Source of the DNA: Loktanella sp. 5RATIMAR09
GTDB lineage: Bacteria; Pseudomonadota; Alphaproteobacteria; Rhodobacterales; Rhodobacteraceae
Assembly (NCBI RefSeq): GCF_001419985.1
Contig: NZ_LJAL01000001.1
Span: 372,001-436,000, forward strand
Reading direction: 5' to 3'
DNA: 64,000 nucleotides
The notes below the pieces were generated by a model, which was not told the DNA's origin, did not search any database, and was given only the letters and a program-made list of their open reading frames with translations. Each line of letters starts with the position of its first letter. The stretch's first letter is position 1. A program made the position numbers and the translations under genes. This document shows, piece by piece, positions 54,033 to 62,420 of the stretch.

Positions 54033-54812
54033 TCAGTTGATGAAAGACACATCAACTGACTGTTTTTTCATCTCCATCCAGCCATAGGATGTCATGAACG
54101 ACACATCGGCCGCGTCACGTCCAACGCCGATGCGGACAATCTCGCTTGGGTGGGCCATGCCTGTCGGGTCTACGATGTGCCATGCGCCGTCCAGAAATAC
54201 CTCGGCGACGGCATGGAAATCCTGCGGGTTTACTGCTGGTCCGTAAGCGCTCGCAATCCGCGCGGGGATACCGGCAGAGCGTGCCATACCAATCAACACA
54301 TGCGCGTAGTCGCGACACACGCCGCGCCGCGCCTGGAAGCTATCGGTTGCAGTGGTTAGCGTGTTGCTGGCACAGATGTCGTATGTGAAATTCTCTCTGA
54401 TCCAGTCGCTCATCTGCGCGATCAGCGCGCCACCCGCGAGCGACCCGAATTGTTCGGGGACAAAGCCAAGGAAAGCTTCGGGAAAGCAATAGCGCGAGGG
54501 CATCAAAAACTTGGTCACATCGCTGGGTAATTGCGTGACATCGTGGGCAGCAAGATGCGCAAGGTCGGATGCGGTGCGCTGCACACGCACCTTAGCCTCG
54601 TAGACACATTCGAATGCCTGTTCGATGCGCCCCCAGCGCCGCAAGCCGATATTCTCTTCGCCCGGAATGATGTTCCAGTAGATATCTTTGTTCGTGGTGA
54701 AGTGACTGCTTTCGCAGACCTGCGCGATATCCTGCGCGGCCTCGATCTGAAGCAGCAGGCTACAAGATGTGGCGGAGGTGTAGCTGAGATGGGTCTTGAT
54801 GGAGATGAGCAC
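54033..54812 (-). CDS. Second transglutaminase-like protein (Anbu locus)
   Basis: The 259-residue protein has the same fold type with triad C166 (RRGVCRDYAH), H200 (DFHAVAEVF) and D215 (HIVDPTGMAHPSEIVRIGVG). It differs from the other copy in its N-terminal half (EENIGLRRWGRIEQAF). The start is taken as GTG at 54812 with AAAGG upstream, giving MLISIKTHLSY. An opening back to 54881 lacks homology. It is the first gene of the minus-strand run. Its precise role, a peptidase or amide transferase, is not established. Confidence 0.88.
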   Translation of the reverse strand: MLISIKTHLSYTSATSCSLLLQIEAAQDIAQVCESSHFTTNKDIYWNIIPGEENIGLRRWGRIEQAFECVYEAKVRVQRTASDLAHLAAHDVTQLPSDVTKFLMPSRYCFPEAFLGFVPEQFGSLAGGALIAQMSDWIRENFTYDICASNTLTTATDSFQARRGVCRDYAHVLIGMARSAGIPARIASAYGPAVNPQDFHAVAEVFLDGAWHIVDPTGMAHPSEIVRIGVGRDAADVSFMTSYGWMEMKKQSVDVSFIN

Positions 54813-54984
54813 GCTAAGGCCTTTCCTTTCTCGATAACCAGCACACTCCGCCAAAGACTCGCTGAAGCAATGCATCCTCAACGGTGCGCCAGAGGCAGGA
54901 AATCGGCTTTAGATGTTGGTTTCGCGGATCATGGACTCCCCTTGGCCCGACCGCTTTGTCCGGCTGGTATCGTTTTCTGACGCG

Positions 54985-55035
54985 ATGCGCAAATCCCCTT
55001 TTGCGCATGTAAAACAGGGCCCCTGAGGGCCCTGT
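54985..55035 (-). terminator. Tandem hairpins ending the formate dehydrogenase operon
   Basis: On the minus strand the first stem ACAGGGCCC / GGGCCCTGT (55014-55035, 4-base loop) is followed by TTTTACA, a Rho-independent terminator layout. A second stem ATGCGCAAA / TTTGCGCAT (54985-55008, loop of 6) follows at once. Together they separate the fdh operon from the downstream transglutaminase gene. Confidence 0.7.
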
Positions 55036-55058
55036 ATTTCAGTATATCAGACCGGCAC

Positions 55059-55190
55059 TTAATCTGACAGGCGCACGTTGTCGTTTGAAACGGTGGCTTC
55101 GGCGCTGGATGGCCCGACACGTATCAGGATTTGATTCGCGCCCACCGTGATGACGACCAATGCAACCAGAGAGACCAGGAAAGCTTTCAT
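55059..55190 (-). CDS. 43-residue membrane peptide at the end of the fdh operon
   Basis: A short frame starts at ATG 55188-55190 and ends with TAA at 55059-55061. It encodes 43 residues: a hydrophobic helix (about 3-17, AFLVSLVALVVITVGA) and a polar tail ending NDNVRLSD. It begins 4 bp after the fdhC stop on the same strand and is followed by the operon terminator, which supports its being real. The single helix suggests an inner-membrane small subunit or assembly factor of the formate dehydrogenase. I know no named family. Confidence 0.65.
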   Translation of the reverse strand: MKAFLVSLVALVVITVGANQILIRVGPSSAEATVSNDNVRLSD

Positions 55191-55194
55191 CGTG

Positions 55195-56376
55195 CTATGC
55201 CTCGCTCTTGGAGGGTTTGGTGTTCAGCACCTCGTCAGCCCAGATGCTGTGGTGCTCGCGTGCCCATTGTTCTTCGACCTCGCCTTTGCCCATCGCATCA
55301 AAGGCGCCTTCCATGCCCACGGAGCCAAGATAGATATGCGCAATGATAATCGCGGTCAGGACAAGGCTGATAATCGCGTGCCAGAGCTGGGCGAACTGCA
55401 TCTCTTCGTGCGGCAACAGCGGATAGGGCAAATCAGGCAAGCCGAACCACCCGGGCACGCCCCAGCCGTTGATGACCGAGAATGTGTGGGCAAACATGTT
55501 GAATTCGAACGGGAACAGCAACGAAATACCCGAAGCCGAAATCGAACCACCGAGGATAATGACCGCCCAGAAGATCAGCTTTTGACCTGCGTTGAATTTT
55601 TTCGCAGGTGGATGATCGCCGCCAAACAAACCACCCGCTTTTGCAAGCCATTTCAGATCGGTGCGGTCGGGGATGTTATGTACGACCCAGACAACAAAGA
55701 CGATCACAAGCGCCAGCATGAACGCCCAAGAGACGTTGTTGTGAATCCATTTGCTGGCAATTGCCAAACCAGAAAACGCCTCATGCCCAAAGGTGGGGAT
55801 CAGAACCTTGCGGCCCAAGAGCGATACCAGCCCGGTGAGCCCAAGCAGGATAAACGACGATGCCAACAGCCAGTGACCGAAACGCTCGAAAGCCTTAAAG
55901 CGCGTGATCGTGCGCCCTGTCTTTTCTCCGTCGATGTGGATGCGCCCACGGATCAGATAGAACAGCGCCAGCAGTGCGAGCGTTCCACCCAGCAATGCCG
56001 CTGTCATTAAAACCAGTGGTCCTTCGCGAAAAGCCTGCCACCACATCCCACGATCCTGAATCATTGTCGTGACCGCGGGTCCACGTGCCTGGGTGGACAG
56101 ATCGGCAACTTCGTAACGGTACGCGCGCCATAGATCGGGATCGGAGGCGCCACCGCGTGTGCCAAGCTGATCGGTGATTGGCGCGGCATTCGCGGGATTG
56201 CCAGTCACATCACTCCGGAAACTGTCATCCATGACCAGACCTTCCTGACGGCGCAGGATATCTTCCAGCGTTTGCGCCCCGCCCGTGGCTGCGCGCGGAT
56301 CATCGGTGGTCACTTGCGCCGATGCGGGCGCTGTCATGGCGAATAGCAATGCGAAAACTGTCATAAGACGCAGCAT
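55195..56376 (-). CDS. fdhC: Formate dehydrogenase cytochrome b subunit (gamma)
   Basis: The 393-residue protein has a signal peptide (1-21, ending ASA), a periplasmic region (about 22-115) and about five membrane helices of the cytochrome b556 type. FERFGHWLLASSFILLGLTG holds a heme-ligating histidine region and HAIISLVLTAIIIAHIYLGS another. It anchors the catalytic subunits and passes electrons to the quinone pool. It lies downstream of fdhB in fdhA-fdhB-fdhC order and ends the operon together with the 43-residue peptide. Confidence 0.93.
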   Translation of the reverse strand: MLRLMTVFALLFAMTAPASAQVTTDDPRAATGGAQTLEDILRRQEGLVMDDSFRSDVTGNPANAAPITDQLGTRGGASDPDLWRAYRYEVADLSTQARGPAVTTMIQDRGMWWQAFREGPLVLMTAALLGGTLALLALFYLIRGRIHIDGEKTGRTITRFKAFERFGHWLLASSFILLGLTGLVSLLGRKVLIPTFGHEAFSGLAIASKWIHNNVSWAFMLALVIVFVVWVVHNIPDRTDLKWLAKAGGLFGGDHPPAKKFNAGQKLIFWAVIILGGSISASGISLLFPFEFNMFAHTFSVINGWGVPGWFGLPDLPYPLLPHEEMQFAQLWHAIISLVLTAIIIAHIYLGSVGMEGAFDAMGKGEVEEQWAREHHSIWADEVLNTKPSKSEA

Positions 56377-56458
56377 TGAGAAATCCTCTTTGGCTAATCA
56401 AAGAAGGGCGGCCCGTGAAAAGGCCGCCCCTTTTTTTGCTTCTCGCAAAAGGGGGCGA

Positions 56459-57052
56459 TTAGCCGCCTTTCTGGTCGTAGGCTGTGCCCCAGCCCCAAGC
56501 ACCGGACCCGAAACCACGGGCCACGACACGCTCGCGGTAGATGTCGGACACTGTGTCGCCATCACCGGCCAGCAGCGCCTTGGTTGCGCACATTTCGGCA
56601 CAGATCGGCAGCTTGCCCTCGGCAATCCGGTTCCGCCCGTATTTGGCGAATTCAGCTGTCGAGTTGTTCTCTTCGGGGCCACCGGCGCAGAAGGTACATT
56701 TGTCCATCTTGCCGCGCGACCCAAAGTTGCCAGCCTGCGGGAATTGCGGCGCGCCGAACGGACACGCGTAAAAGCAATAGCCACACCCGATGCACAGGTC
56801 TTTGGAGTGCAAGACCACACCGTCGGCTGTCTGGTAAAAACAGTCTACCGGACAGACCGCCATGCAAGGTGCATCCGAACAATGCATGCAAGCGACCGAG
56901 ATCGACCGTTCACCCGGTTTGCCGTCATTGATGGTCACAACCTTGCGGCGGTTGATACCCCAGGGCACCTCATGCTCGTTCTTACATGCGGTGACGCAGG
57001 CGTTACATTCGATGCAGCGTTCAGCATCAACGAGAAATTTTGCTCTAGCCAT
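56459..57052 (-). CDS. fdhB: Formate dehydrogenase iron-sulfur subunit (beta)
   Basis: The 197-residue protein has four 4Fe-4S cysteine sets, beginning [19 protein letters not shown], then [34 protein letters not shown] and a CTFC pair. It carries electrons from the molybdopterin subunit to the cytochrome b subunit. No signal peptide or anchor is seen, so it probably travels with FdhA through the Tat system. It starts 12 bp after fdhA with GAGAAG upstream. Confidence 0.95.
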   Translation of the reverse strand: MARAKFLVDAERCIECNACVTACKNEHEVPWGINRRKVVTINDGKPGERSISVACMHCSDAPCMAVCPVDCFYQTADGVVLHSKDLCIGCGYCFYACPFGAPQFPQAGNFGSRGKMDKCTFCAGGPEENNSTAEFAKYGRNRIAEGKLPICAEMCATKALLAGDGDTVSDIYRERVVARGFGSGAWGWGTAYDQKGG

Positions 57053-57064
57053 TCTACTTCTCCC

Positions 57065-60028
57065 TTATGCTGTCCAGATTTTGCAAAGAGTCGCTTTGGT
57101 CTCTTGCATCTGGGTTACGCTGTCATAGCCATAGGTTTGTGCGGTGTTGGTGGATTCACCCAAGACGTAGGGGTCGGCCCCTTCAGGATATTTATCCCGC
57201 AGATCCACGCCCTCCAGATGTCCGCCAAAGTGGAACGGCATGAAGGCGACACCTTCACCAACCCGTTCAGTGACCATGGCCATCACTTTGACCTTACCGC
57301 CTTCGGGGCCTTCCACCCAGACCTGCGCGCCGTCACGCACACCAAGGTTGTTGGCGTCGCGTGTGTTGATCTCGACGAACATGTCCTGCTGCAATTCGGC
57401 CAGCCATGGGTTCGAACGGGTTTCGTCCCCGCCACCTTCATATTCAACCAAGCGGCCCGAGGTCAGGATGATTGGATACTCTTGCGAGAAATCCTTCTCC
57501 TGGATCGAGGCGTACATGGTTGGCACGCGCCAGAACTTCTTATCCTCATAGGTCGGATATTCAGCGACCAGATCGCGACGGTTCGAGTAGAGCGGTTCGC
57601 GGTGGATCGGCACAGGGTCAGGGAATGTCCAGACCACAGCACGCGCCTTGGCGTTGCCGAATGGCGCGCAACCACGACCGATAGCGACCCGCTGGATACC
57701 GCCCGAAAGGTCGGTTTTCCAGTTCACGCCACCAACCTTGGCTGCGTAGTCGGACGCAATTTCGCCAGTCTGCGACTGCTCGCCCGTTTCGGCCATTCCC
57801 GGTTTCATGTAACCCGCAACCTGTTCGATTGACGCGCGTTCCTCTGCGGTCAGATCACCATCCCAGCCAAGATCGATCAACATCTGCATGGTGAATTCGG
57901 GATAACCGTCCTCGATCTGCGATCCGGGGGTAAAGACACCTTCGGCCAGCAGGTTTTCACCATCACGTTCAACGCCGAAACGTGCGCGGAAGGTCAATCC
58001 ACCCTCTGCGACAGGCATCGACATGTCGTAAAGGTTAGCGGTGCCGGGGTGGTTCATTTCTGCTGTTCCCCAGCAAGGCCATGGCAGCCCGTAGAAATCG
58101 CCATCAGCCGGACCACCAACAGCCCGCAGCGTGGTGCGGTCAAAGGTGTGCTGGTTGGCCATGTGCATTTTCATACGCTCAGGGCTTTGGCCGGTGTAGC
58201 CGATGGTCCACATGCCGCGGTTGAATTCGCGGGTGATGTCCTCGATGTTGGGCTCGCCGCCCTCGTCGATGGCAATATTGCGGAACAGCTTGTCGTGGAA
58301 GCCGAATTTTTCGGCAAACATGGCCATGATTGTATGGTCTGGCAGTGACTCAAACAGTGGCTCAACCACTTTGTCACGCCACTGCAGCGAGCGGTTTGAC
58401 GCCGTCACAGAGCCACGCGTTTCGAACTGTGTACACGCGGGCAGCAGGTAAACACCGTCTGTCCGGTCCTGCAAAACAGCCGTCACAGTAGGATAAGGGT
58501 CAACCACGACAAGCATGTCGAGCTTCTCCATCGCCGTCTTCATCTCTTTCTGACGGGTCTGGGAGTTCGGGGCATGGCCCCAAAGCACCATGGCGCGGGT
58601 GTTGTCGGGCTGGTCGATGTTTTCGGCGTCTTCCAACACACCGTCAATCCAGCGGCTTACGGGAATACCGGTCAGGTTCATCATGGATGTGTCGCCATAG
58701 GACGCTTCCGAGAACCGGCTCTTGAGCCAGTCAAGATCTTCCTCCCAAACGCGCGCCCAATGCGCCCATGATCCTGGTGCAAGGCCGTAGTAGCCCGGCA
58801 GCGTATCGGCCAGAACGCCAAGGTCGGTTGCACCCTGTACGTTATCGTGGCCGCGGAAAATGTTGGTGCCGCCACCGGCGACGCCCATGTTGCCCAGTGC
58901 CAGCTGCAAGATGCAGTAAGCACGGGTGTTGTTGTTGCCGTTGGTGTGCTGTGTGCCACCCATGCACCAGATCACGGTGCCGGGGCGGTTGTTGGCAAGG
59001 GTCCGTGCCACGCGCTCCAACTGGCTGCCGGGTGCGCCGGTGACGCGCTCGACCTCGTCAGGTGTCCACTTGGCCACTTCTTTCTTGATCTCGTCCATGC
59101 CCCAGACACGGGTGCGGATGAATTCCTGATCTTCCCAGCCGTTTTCAAAGATGTGCCACAGGATACCCCAGACCAGCGCGACGTCACTGCCCGGACGGAA
59201 GCGGACATATTCATCGGCGTGGGCGGCTGTGCGTGTGAAACGCGGATCGCACACAATCAGGGGCGCATTGTTCTGCTCTTTGGCTTTGAGCATGTGCAGC
59301 AGCGACACAGGGTGCGCCTCAGCAGGGTTGCCGCCGATCAGGAACATCGCTTTGGAGTTATGGATGTCGTTGTAGCTGTTGGTCATGGCGCCGTAGCCCC
59401 ATGTGTTCGCCACACCCGCAACAGTGGTCGAGTGGCAAATACGCGCCTGGTGATCAACGTTGTTCGTGCCCCAGTAGGCGGCGAACTTGCGGAACAGATA
59501 GGCCTGTTCGTTGTTGTGCTTGGCAGAACCCAGCCAATAAACCGAATCCGGACCGCTTTCGTCGCGGATTTTCATCATGCCGTCGCCGATCTCGTTGATC
59601 GCGGTTTCCCAGCTGATGCGGACCCACTCGCCGTTTTCTTTCTTCATCGGATACTTCAGGCGACGCTCGCCGTGGGCGTGCTCACGCACCGCGGCACCTT
59701 TGGCGCAGTGTGCCCCGAGGTTGAACGGGCTGTCCCAGCCGGGCTCTTGCCCTGTCCAGACGCCGTTGTCGACTTCTGCGACCACGGTACAACCGACCGA
59801 GCAGTGCGTACAAACCGATTTGATGCTTTCAACGGCGCGTGTCGCAGCCTGTTGTGCTGTTGCTTGGGTGACACTGCCGCCTGTTGCGGCAATCGCAGCC
59901 AAGCCACCGATGGCAAGGCCCGATCCGCGCAAGAACCCGCGACGGTCGATTCCTTTGGCGCCTGTGTTCACCATAATCGGTGAACGACCGGACCGGCGTG
60001 TATACCCGTTGGTCTTTTTCCTCAGCAT
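57065..60028 (-). CDS. fdhA: Molybdopterin formate dehydrogenase catalytic subunit, cysteine type
   Basis: The 987-residue protein begins with a twin-arginine signal (RR at 29-30, RRGFLRGSGLAIGG). A 4Fe-4S site follows (C73-x2-C76-x3-C80 and C108), then the DMSO-reductase-family domains. The metal ligand position reads HQARICHS with C198, so no selenocysteine is needed. It oxidises formate to CO2 at the bis-MGD cofactor on the periplasmic side. The start at 60028 follows GGAGGAAGAAA. Cofactor insertion presumably uses FdhD, which is not in this window. It is preceded by a tiny Tat-signal gene. Confidence 0.95.
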   Translation of the reverse strand: MLRKKTNGYTRRSGRSPIMVNTGAKGIDRRGFLRGSGLAIGGLAAIAATGGSVTQATAQQAATRAVESIKSVCTHCSVGCTVVAEVDNGVWTGQEPGWDSPFNLGAHCAKGAAVREHAHGERRLKYPMKKENGEWVRISWETAINEIGDGMMKIRDESGPDSVYWLGSAKHNNEQAYLFRKFAAYWGTNNVDHQARICHSTTVAGVANTWGYGAMTNSYNDIHNSKAMFLIGGNPAEAHPVSLLHMLKAKEQNNAPLIVCDPRFTRTAAHADEYVRFRPGSDVALVWGILWHIFENGWEDQEFIRTRVWGMDEIKKEVAKWTPDEVERVTGAPGSQLERVARTLANNRPGTVIWCMGGTQHTNGNNNTRAYCILQLALGNMGVAGGGTNIFRGHDNVQGATDLGVLADTLPGYYGLAPGSWAHWARVWEEDLDWLKSRFSEASYGDTSMMNLTGIPVSRWIDGVLEDAENIDQPDNTRAMVLWGHAPNSQTRQKEMKTAMEKLDMLVVVDPYPTVTAVLQDRTDGVYLLPACTQFETRGSVTASNRSLQWRDKVVEPLFESLPDHTIMAMFAEKFGFHDKLFRNIAIDEGGEPNIEDITREFNRGMWTIGYTGQSPERMKMHMANQHTFDRTTLRAVGGPADGDFYGLPWPCWGTAEMNHPGTANLYDMSMPVAEGGLTFRARFGVERDGENLLAEGVFTPGSQIEDGYPEFTMQMLIDLGWDGDLTAEERASIEQVAGYMKPGMAETGEQSQTGEIASDYAAKVGGVNWKTDLSGGIQRVAIGRGCAPFGNAKARAVVWTFPDPVPIHREPLYSNRRDLVAEYPTYEDKKFWRVPTMYASIQEKDFSQEYPIILTSGRLVEYEGGGDETRSNPWLAELQQDMFVEINTRDANNLGVRDGAQVWVEGPEGGKVKVMAMVTERVGEGVAFMPFHFGGHLEGVDLRDKYPEGADPYVLGESTNTAQTYGYDSVTQMQETKATLCKIWTA

Positions 60029-60120
60029 TTTCTTCCTCCCTGATCCGATCTACTCGGATAATCTTCTTCGGGCCTATGGGTTATGGTCAGTCAGGACCAC
60101 GACATGTGCCCCAGACTGTC

Positions 60121-60312
60121 TTAGAACCGTGTGCTTTCAAGATAAGCGCGTGTGTGATCTGTATCCTGCATGGTCAGCGATGACAGATCGACGGGCTGTG
60201 CTGCGGCTTGTGTCGCACCCCCCGCGGCCACAGCAGCAACAGCGGCTGGTGCAACTGTGCCGGCCAGTTTCAGAAACCCGCGGCGGTTCGTGCCTTCTTT
60301 TTTCTCGGTCAT
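60121..60312 (-). CDS. Small Tat-signal protein of the fdh operon
   Basis: The 63-residue protein carries a twin-arginine motif (NRRGFLKLAG) and a hydrophobic stretch, then a 25-residue tail ending YLESTRF. It is called a formate dehydrogenase region Tat target in related genomes. It lies 92 bp upstream of fdhA on the same strand. The ATG at 60312 removes a 13-residue extension present in the longer frame. Its role is unknown; it may assist export or assembly of FdhA. Confidence 0.75.
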   Translation of the reverse strand: MTEKKEGTNRRGFLKLAGTVAPAAVAAVAAGGATQAAAQPVDLSSLTMQDTDHTRAYLESTRF

Positions 60313-60370
60313 AAGGATGTCTCCCTTTCTTTCTTTGGCGGGCATCCCCACCGGTTATGTGGCAAGCCCG

Positions 60371-60979
60371 TCAGCCTGCTGTCATACGAAATGCTTCTTT
60401 TTCGATGTCCATGAATGCCTGTCCGACGGCGCCTACAGAGGCATACAGGATGGATGATTTGGCCCCTTGCAGGTCGCTGAAATAATGCGACGCCCAAGTG
60501 CCGATATGCGCGTTAAAGAACGTCTGTTGTTCGGCCACAGTTGCCACACGGCCAAAGCGCCCCACGATCATCCCGGCCATCATTTCCATCAAGGATGCGA
60601 TGTTGTCTTCGGGTTCGAACACGTTCTCGGCGCGCGTCATGCCGAAATCCGCCATTGTCTTGCGCAGATTGGCCAGCGGTTTTTCGTTCAGGAAGCCGGT
60701 GAGGTAGTAGCTGGCGAAAGGCAGCAGTTCACCCCGACCAAGACCAATGAAGAGCGCGTTGAATTCCGAGCGCACCGCCTTTGGCTTGGAAATCTTTGCG
60801 ACACGCGCCAGTCCGTTGATCGCTTGTCCCAAAGCGGTGTCATCGCCCGAAAGCCCTGCAGTCTGATCCAGCAGCAACTGATCGGGTGGTCCCGCCAGCA
60901 TCACCCCCAGATAGTTGTAGAGATCGGCGCGCAGGCGGTCTTCCTCGGCGATATCGACTATTTCGACGGCGGCGTTCAT
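60371..60979 (-). CDS. TorD/DmsD-family chaperone
   Basis: The 202-residue all-helical protein fits the TorD family of chaperones that bind Tat signals and hold molybdoenzymes for cofactor insertion. Characteristic stretches are LRADLYNYLGVMLAGPP near the start and SEFNALFIGLGRGELLPFASYYLTGF in the middle. Position next to a formate dehydrogenase with a Tat signal supports that partner. It overlaps DUF3306 by ATGA. Confidence 0.9.
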   Translation of the reverse strand: MNAAVEIVDIAEEDRLRADLYNYLGVMLAGPPDQLLLDQTAGLSGDDTALGQAINGLARVAKISKPKAVRSEFNALFIGLGRGELLPFASYYLTGFLNEKPLANLRKTMADFGMTRAENVFEPEDNIASLMEMMAGMIVGRFGRVATVAEQQTFFNAHIGTWASHYFSDLQGAKSSILYASVGAVGQAFMDIEKEAFRMTAG

Positions 60980-61554
60980 GCGACATCATCCTCGAATTGA
61001 AACTGCATACGGCGGGGAGTGAATGGTGCAGGGTCCTCCTCGACCGCTGCACCATCCTTGGGCAGATCAACAGACGGTGCGCGTGTCTCGGCGACTTCTT
61101 CGGTGGTGTCCTCCTCGACCTCCACCTTCGCTGCGGCTGGACCTGCCTCTTTCTGGCGCTCGATTTCCAACAGATGCGCCAGCATCCCTTTACCCACCTG
61201 ATAGGTGGTCTTTAACGGATCTTGCCCAATGCTTTGCGCCAGATAGTCGTCATCATAATCGTTGAGCCCGTCAACACAGGCCAGAACCGGATTGCTGCGC
61301 CACAGTTTGCGCAGCGCGCGTTTGCGAATGTGTTCAGGCACGGCCTTGGACATGAACGCCTTGAAATCATCGCCAATCGCAAGGCTGTCAGGATCGGGAA
61401 GACCAAGCGTCTCCAAGATCTCTTCGTCCGATTTTTCGGCCAGCGCCTCTTGCTCTTGCGCCAAGGCCGCTTCCCGCGCAGCGCGGTCCTCTTGTGCGGC
61501 CTCGGCCGCGACAGCGGCGCGCCTGCGCGACCATGATGATAACATATCGCTCAA
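60976..61554 (-). CDS. DUF3306 domain protein
   Basis: The 192-residue protein has a charged N-terminal helix (RRRAAVAAEAAQEDRAAREAALA) and the family core LPDPDSLAIGDDFKAFMSKAVPEHIRKRALRKLWRSNPVLACVDGLNDYDDDY. A glutamate-rich C-terminus follows. The family occurs almost only in formate dehydrogenase clusters with DUF3305; its role is unknown. It overlaps both neighbours by four bases. Confidence 0.92.
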   Translation of the reverse strand: MSDMLSSWSRRRAAVAAEAAQEDRAAREAALAQEQEALAEKSDEEILETLGLPDPDSLAIGDDFKAFMSKAVPEHIRKRALRKLWRSNPVLACVDGLNDYDDDYLAQSIGQDPLKTTYQVGKGMLAHLLEIERQKEAGPAAAKVEVEEDTTEEVAETRAPSVDLPKDGAAVEEDPAPFTPRRMQFQFEDDVA

Positions 61555-62117
61555 TTCAGCACCTCTTTGCGGCGCGGTGCGCGATAGACATCGGTTGTCT
61601 GGCGGATACGCGGATCACCAATGCCATCCTGGCTTTGATCGACGCGTGCCTTATCGCGGCGGCGCTTTACGAACACCTCTTCCTCGTAATGCCTGTCTAC
61701 AAATTCGGTAATCCATGCCCCGAGTCCATCAGGCATCGGTATTTTCTCGACCTGTTCTTCGGCGGAGTCGCAATAATCCTGCGCCTCATAAGGCGACGCA
61801 GTGACGAGCGCGACAGTCCATGGTATATCCTTGTTCCCCGACACCGGGCGCAACACCACATAGACAGAAGGTTCGCGTGCCTGCAGCTCGTGGGCATAGG
61901 CCTCGACATCAGACACATAGAGCGTCAGCGGCAGCGTTGCGGCATGAAATTCAGTCACATCACCGTCGGTGCGCAGCACTTTCCAATCCGCAGGACCCGC
62001 ACCCGGCAGGACAGCAGAGGCTTTCCATGCGTGCTTGGCCCAACGCGTTACACCCGGCGCGCGTCTTACGACGACACCGAGGGGCAATGCCTGTGAACCT
62101 GGGTATTCGAATTTCAA
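61551..62117 (-). CDS. DUF3305 domain protein
   Basis: The 188-residue protein contains the family signature LPLGVVVRRAPGVTRWAKHAWKA at the start and PWTVALVTASPYEAQDY later. No signal peptide is seen. It accompanies DUF3306 and formate dehydrogenase genes; the function is unknown. The region upstream (62118-62420) holds a candidate operator, GTGTGCCTTGGTACAC at 62134-62149. It is the first gene of the fdh operon on this strand. Confidence 0.92.
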   Translation of the reverse strand: MKFEYPGSQALPLGVVVRRAPGVTRWAKHAWKASAVLPGAGPADWKVLRTDGDVTEFHAATLPLTLYVSDVEAYAHELQAREPSVYVVLRPVSGNKDIPWTVALVTASPYEAQDYCDSAEEQVEKIPMPDGLGAWITEFVDRHYEEEVFVKRRRDKARVDQSQDGIGDPRIRQTTDVYRAPRRKEVLN

Positions 62118-62420
62118 AAGAAATCCTCTTTTCGTGTGCCTTGGTACACGGACAGATTGCCGCAGAATGTTGCAAACGAAAAGCAGGTTTTTATGTAAAG
62201 ATGTCGCACCCTTAGCATACTGCGCTGCAGCATTTCACAAAGTCTCGTTGCACAAGGGGTCTGCGCGACAAATGAGACGCGGTTCGGACCAGGCGACGGT
62301 TTGAATTGCTGCACTTGCACAATCGGTTGAAAGTAAATCGCACTGATATTTGGGTTTACTGTCCGGTCATTTCCTGAGTAGCTACGCCGCGATCTGCGTT
62401 CATGAAAATTGGGGATGACC
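62118..62420. other. 303-bp divergent intergenic region before the fdh operon
   Basis: No credible gene. A 16-bp near-palindrome GTGTGCCTTGGTACAC (14 of 16 bases symmetric) lies at 62134-62149, 17 bp before the DUF3305 start. Both the minus-strand fdh operon and the plus-strand polyferredoxin gene must start here. I could not identify a confident promoter. Confidence 0.5.

Noticed and set aside
57065-60028. Selenocysteine-containing formate dehydrogenase
   Set aside because: The ligand position is an ordinary cysteine codon, and there is no in-frame TGA.
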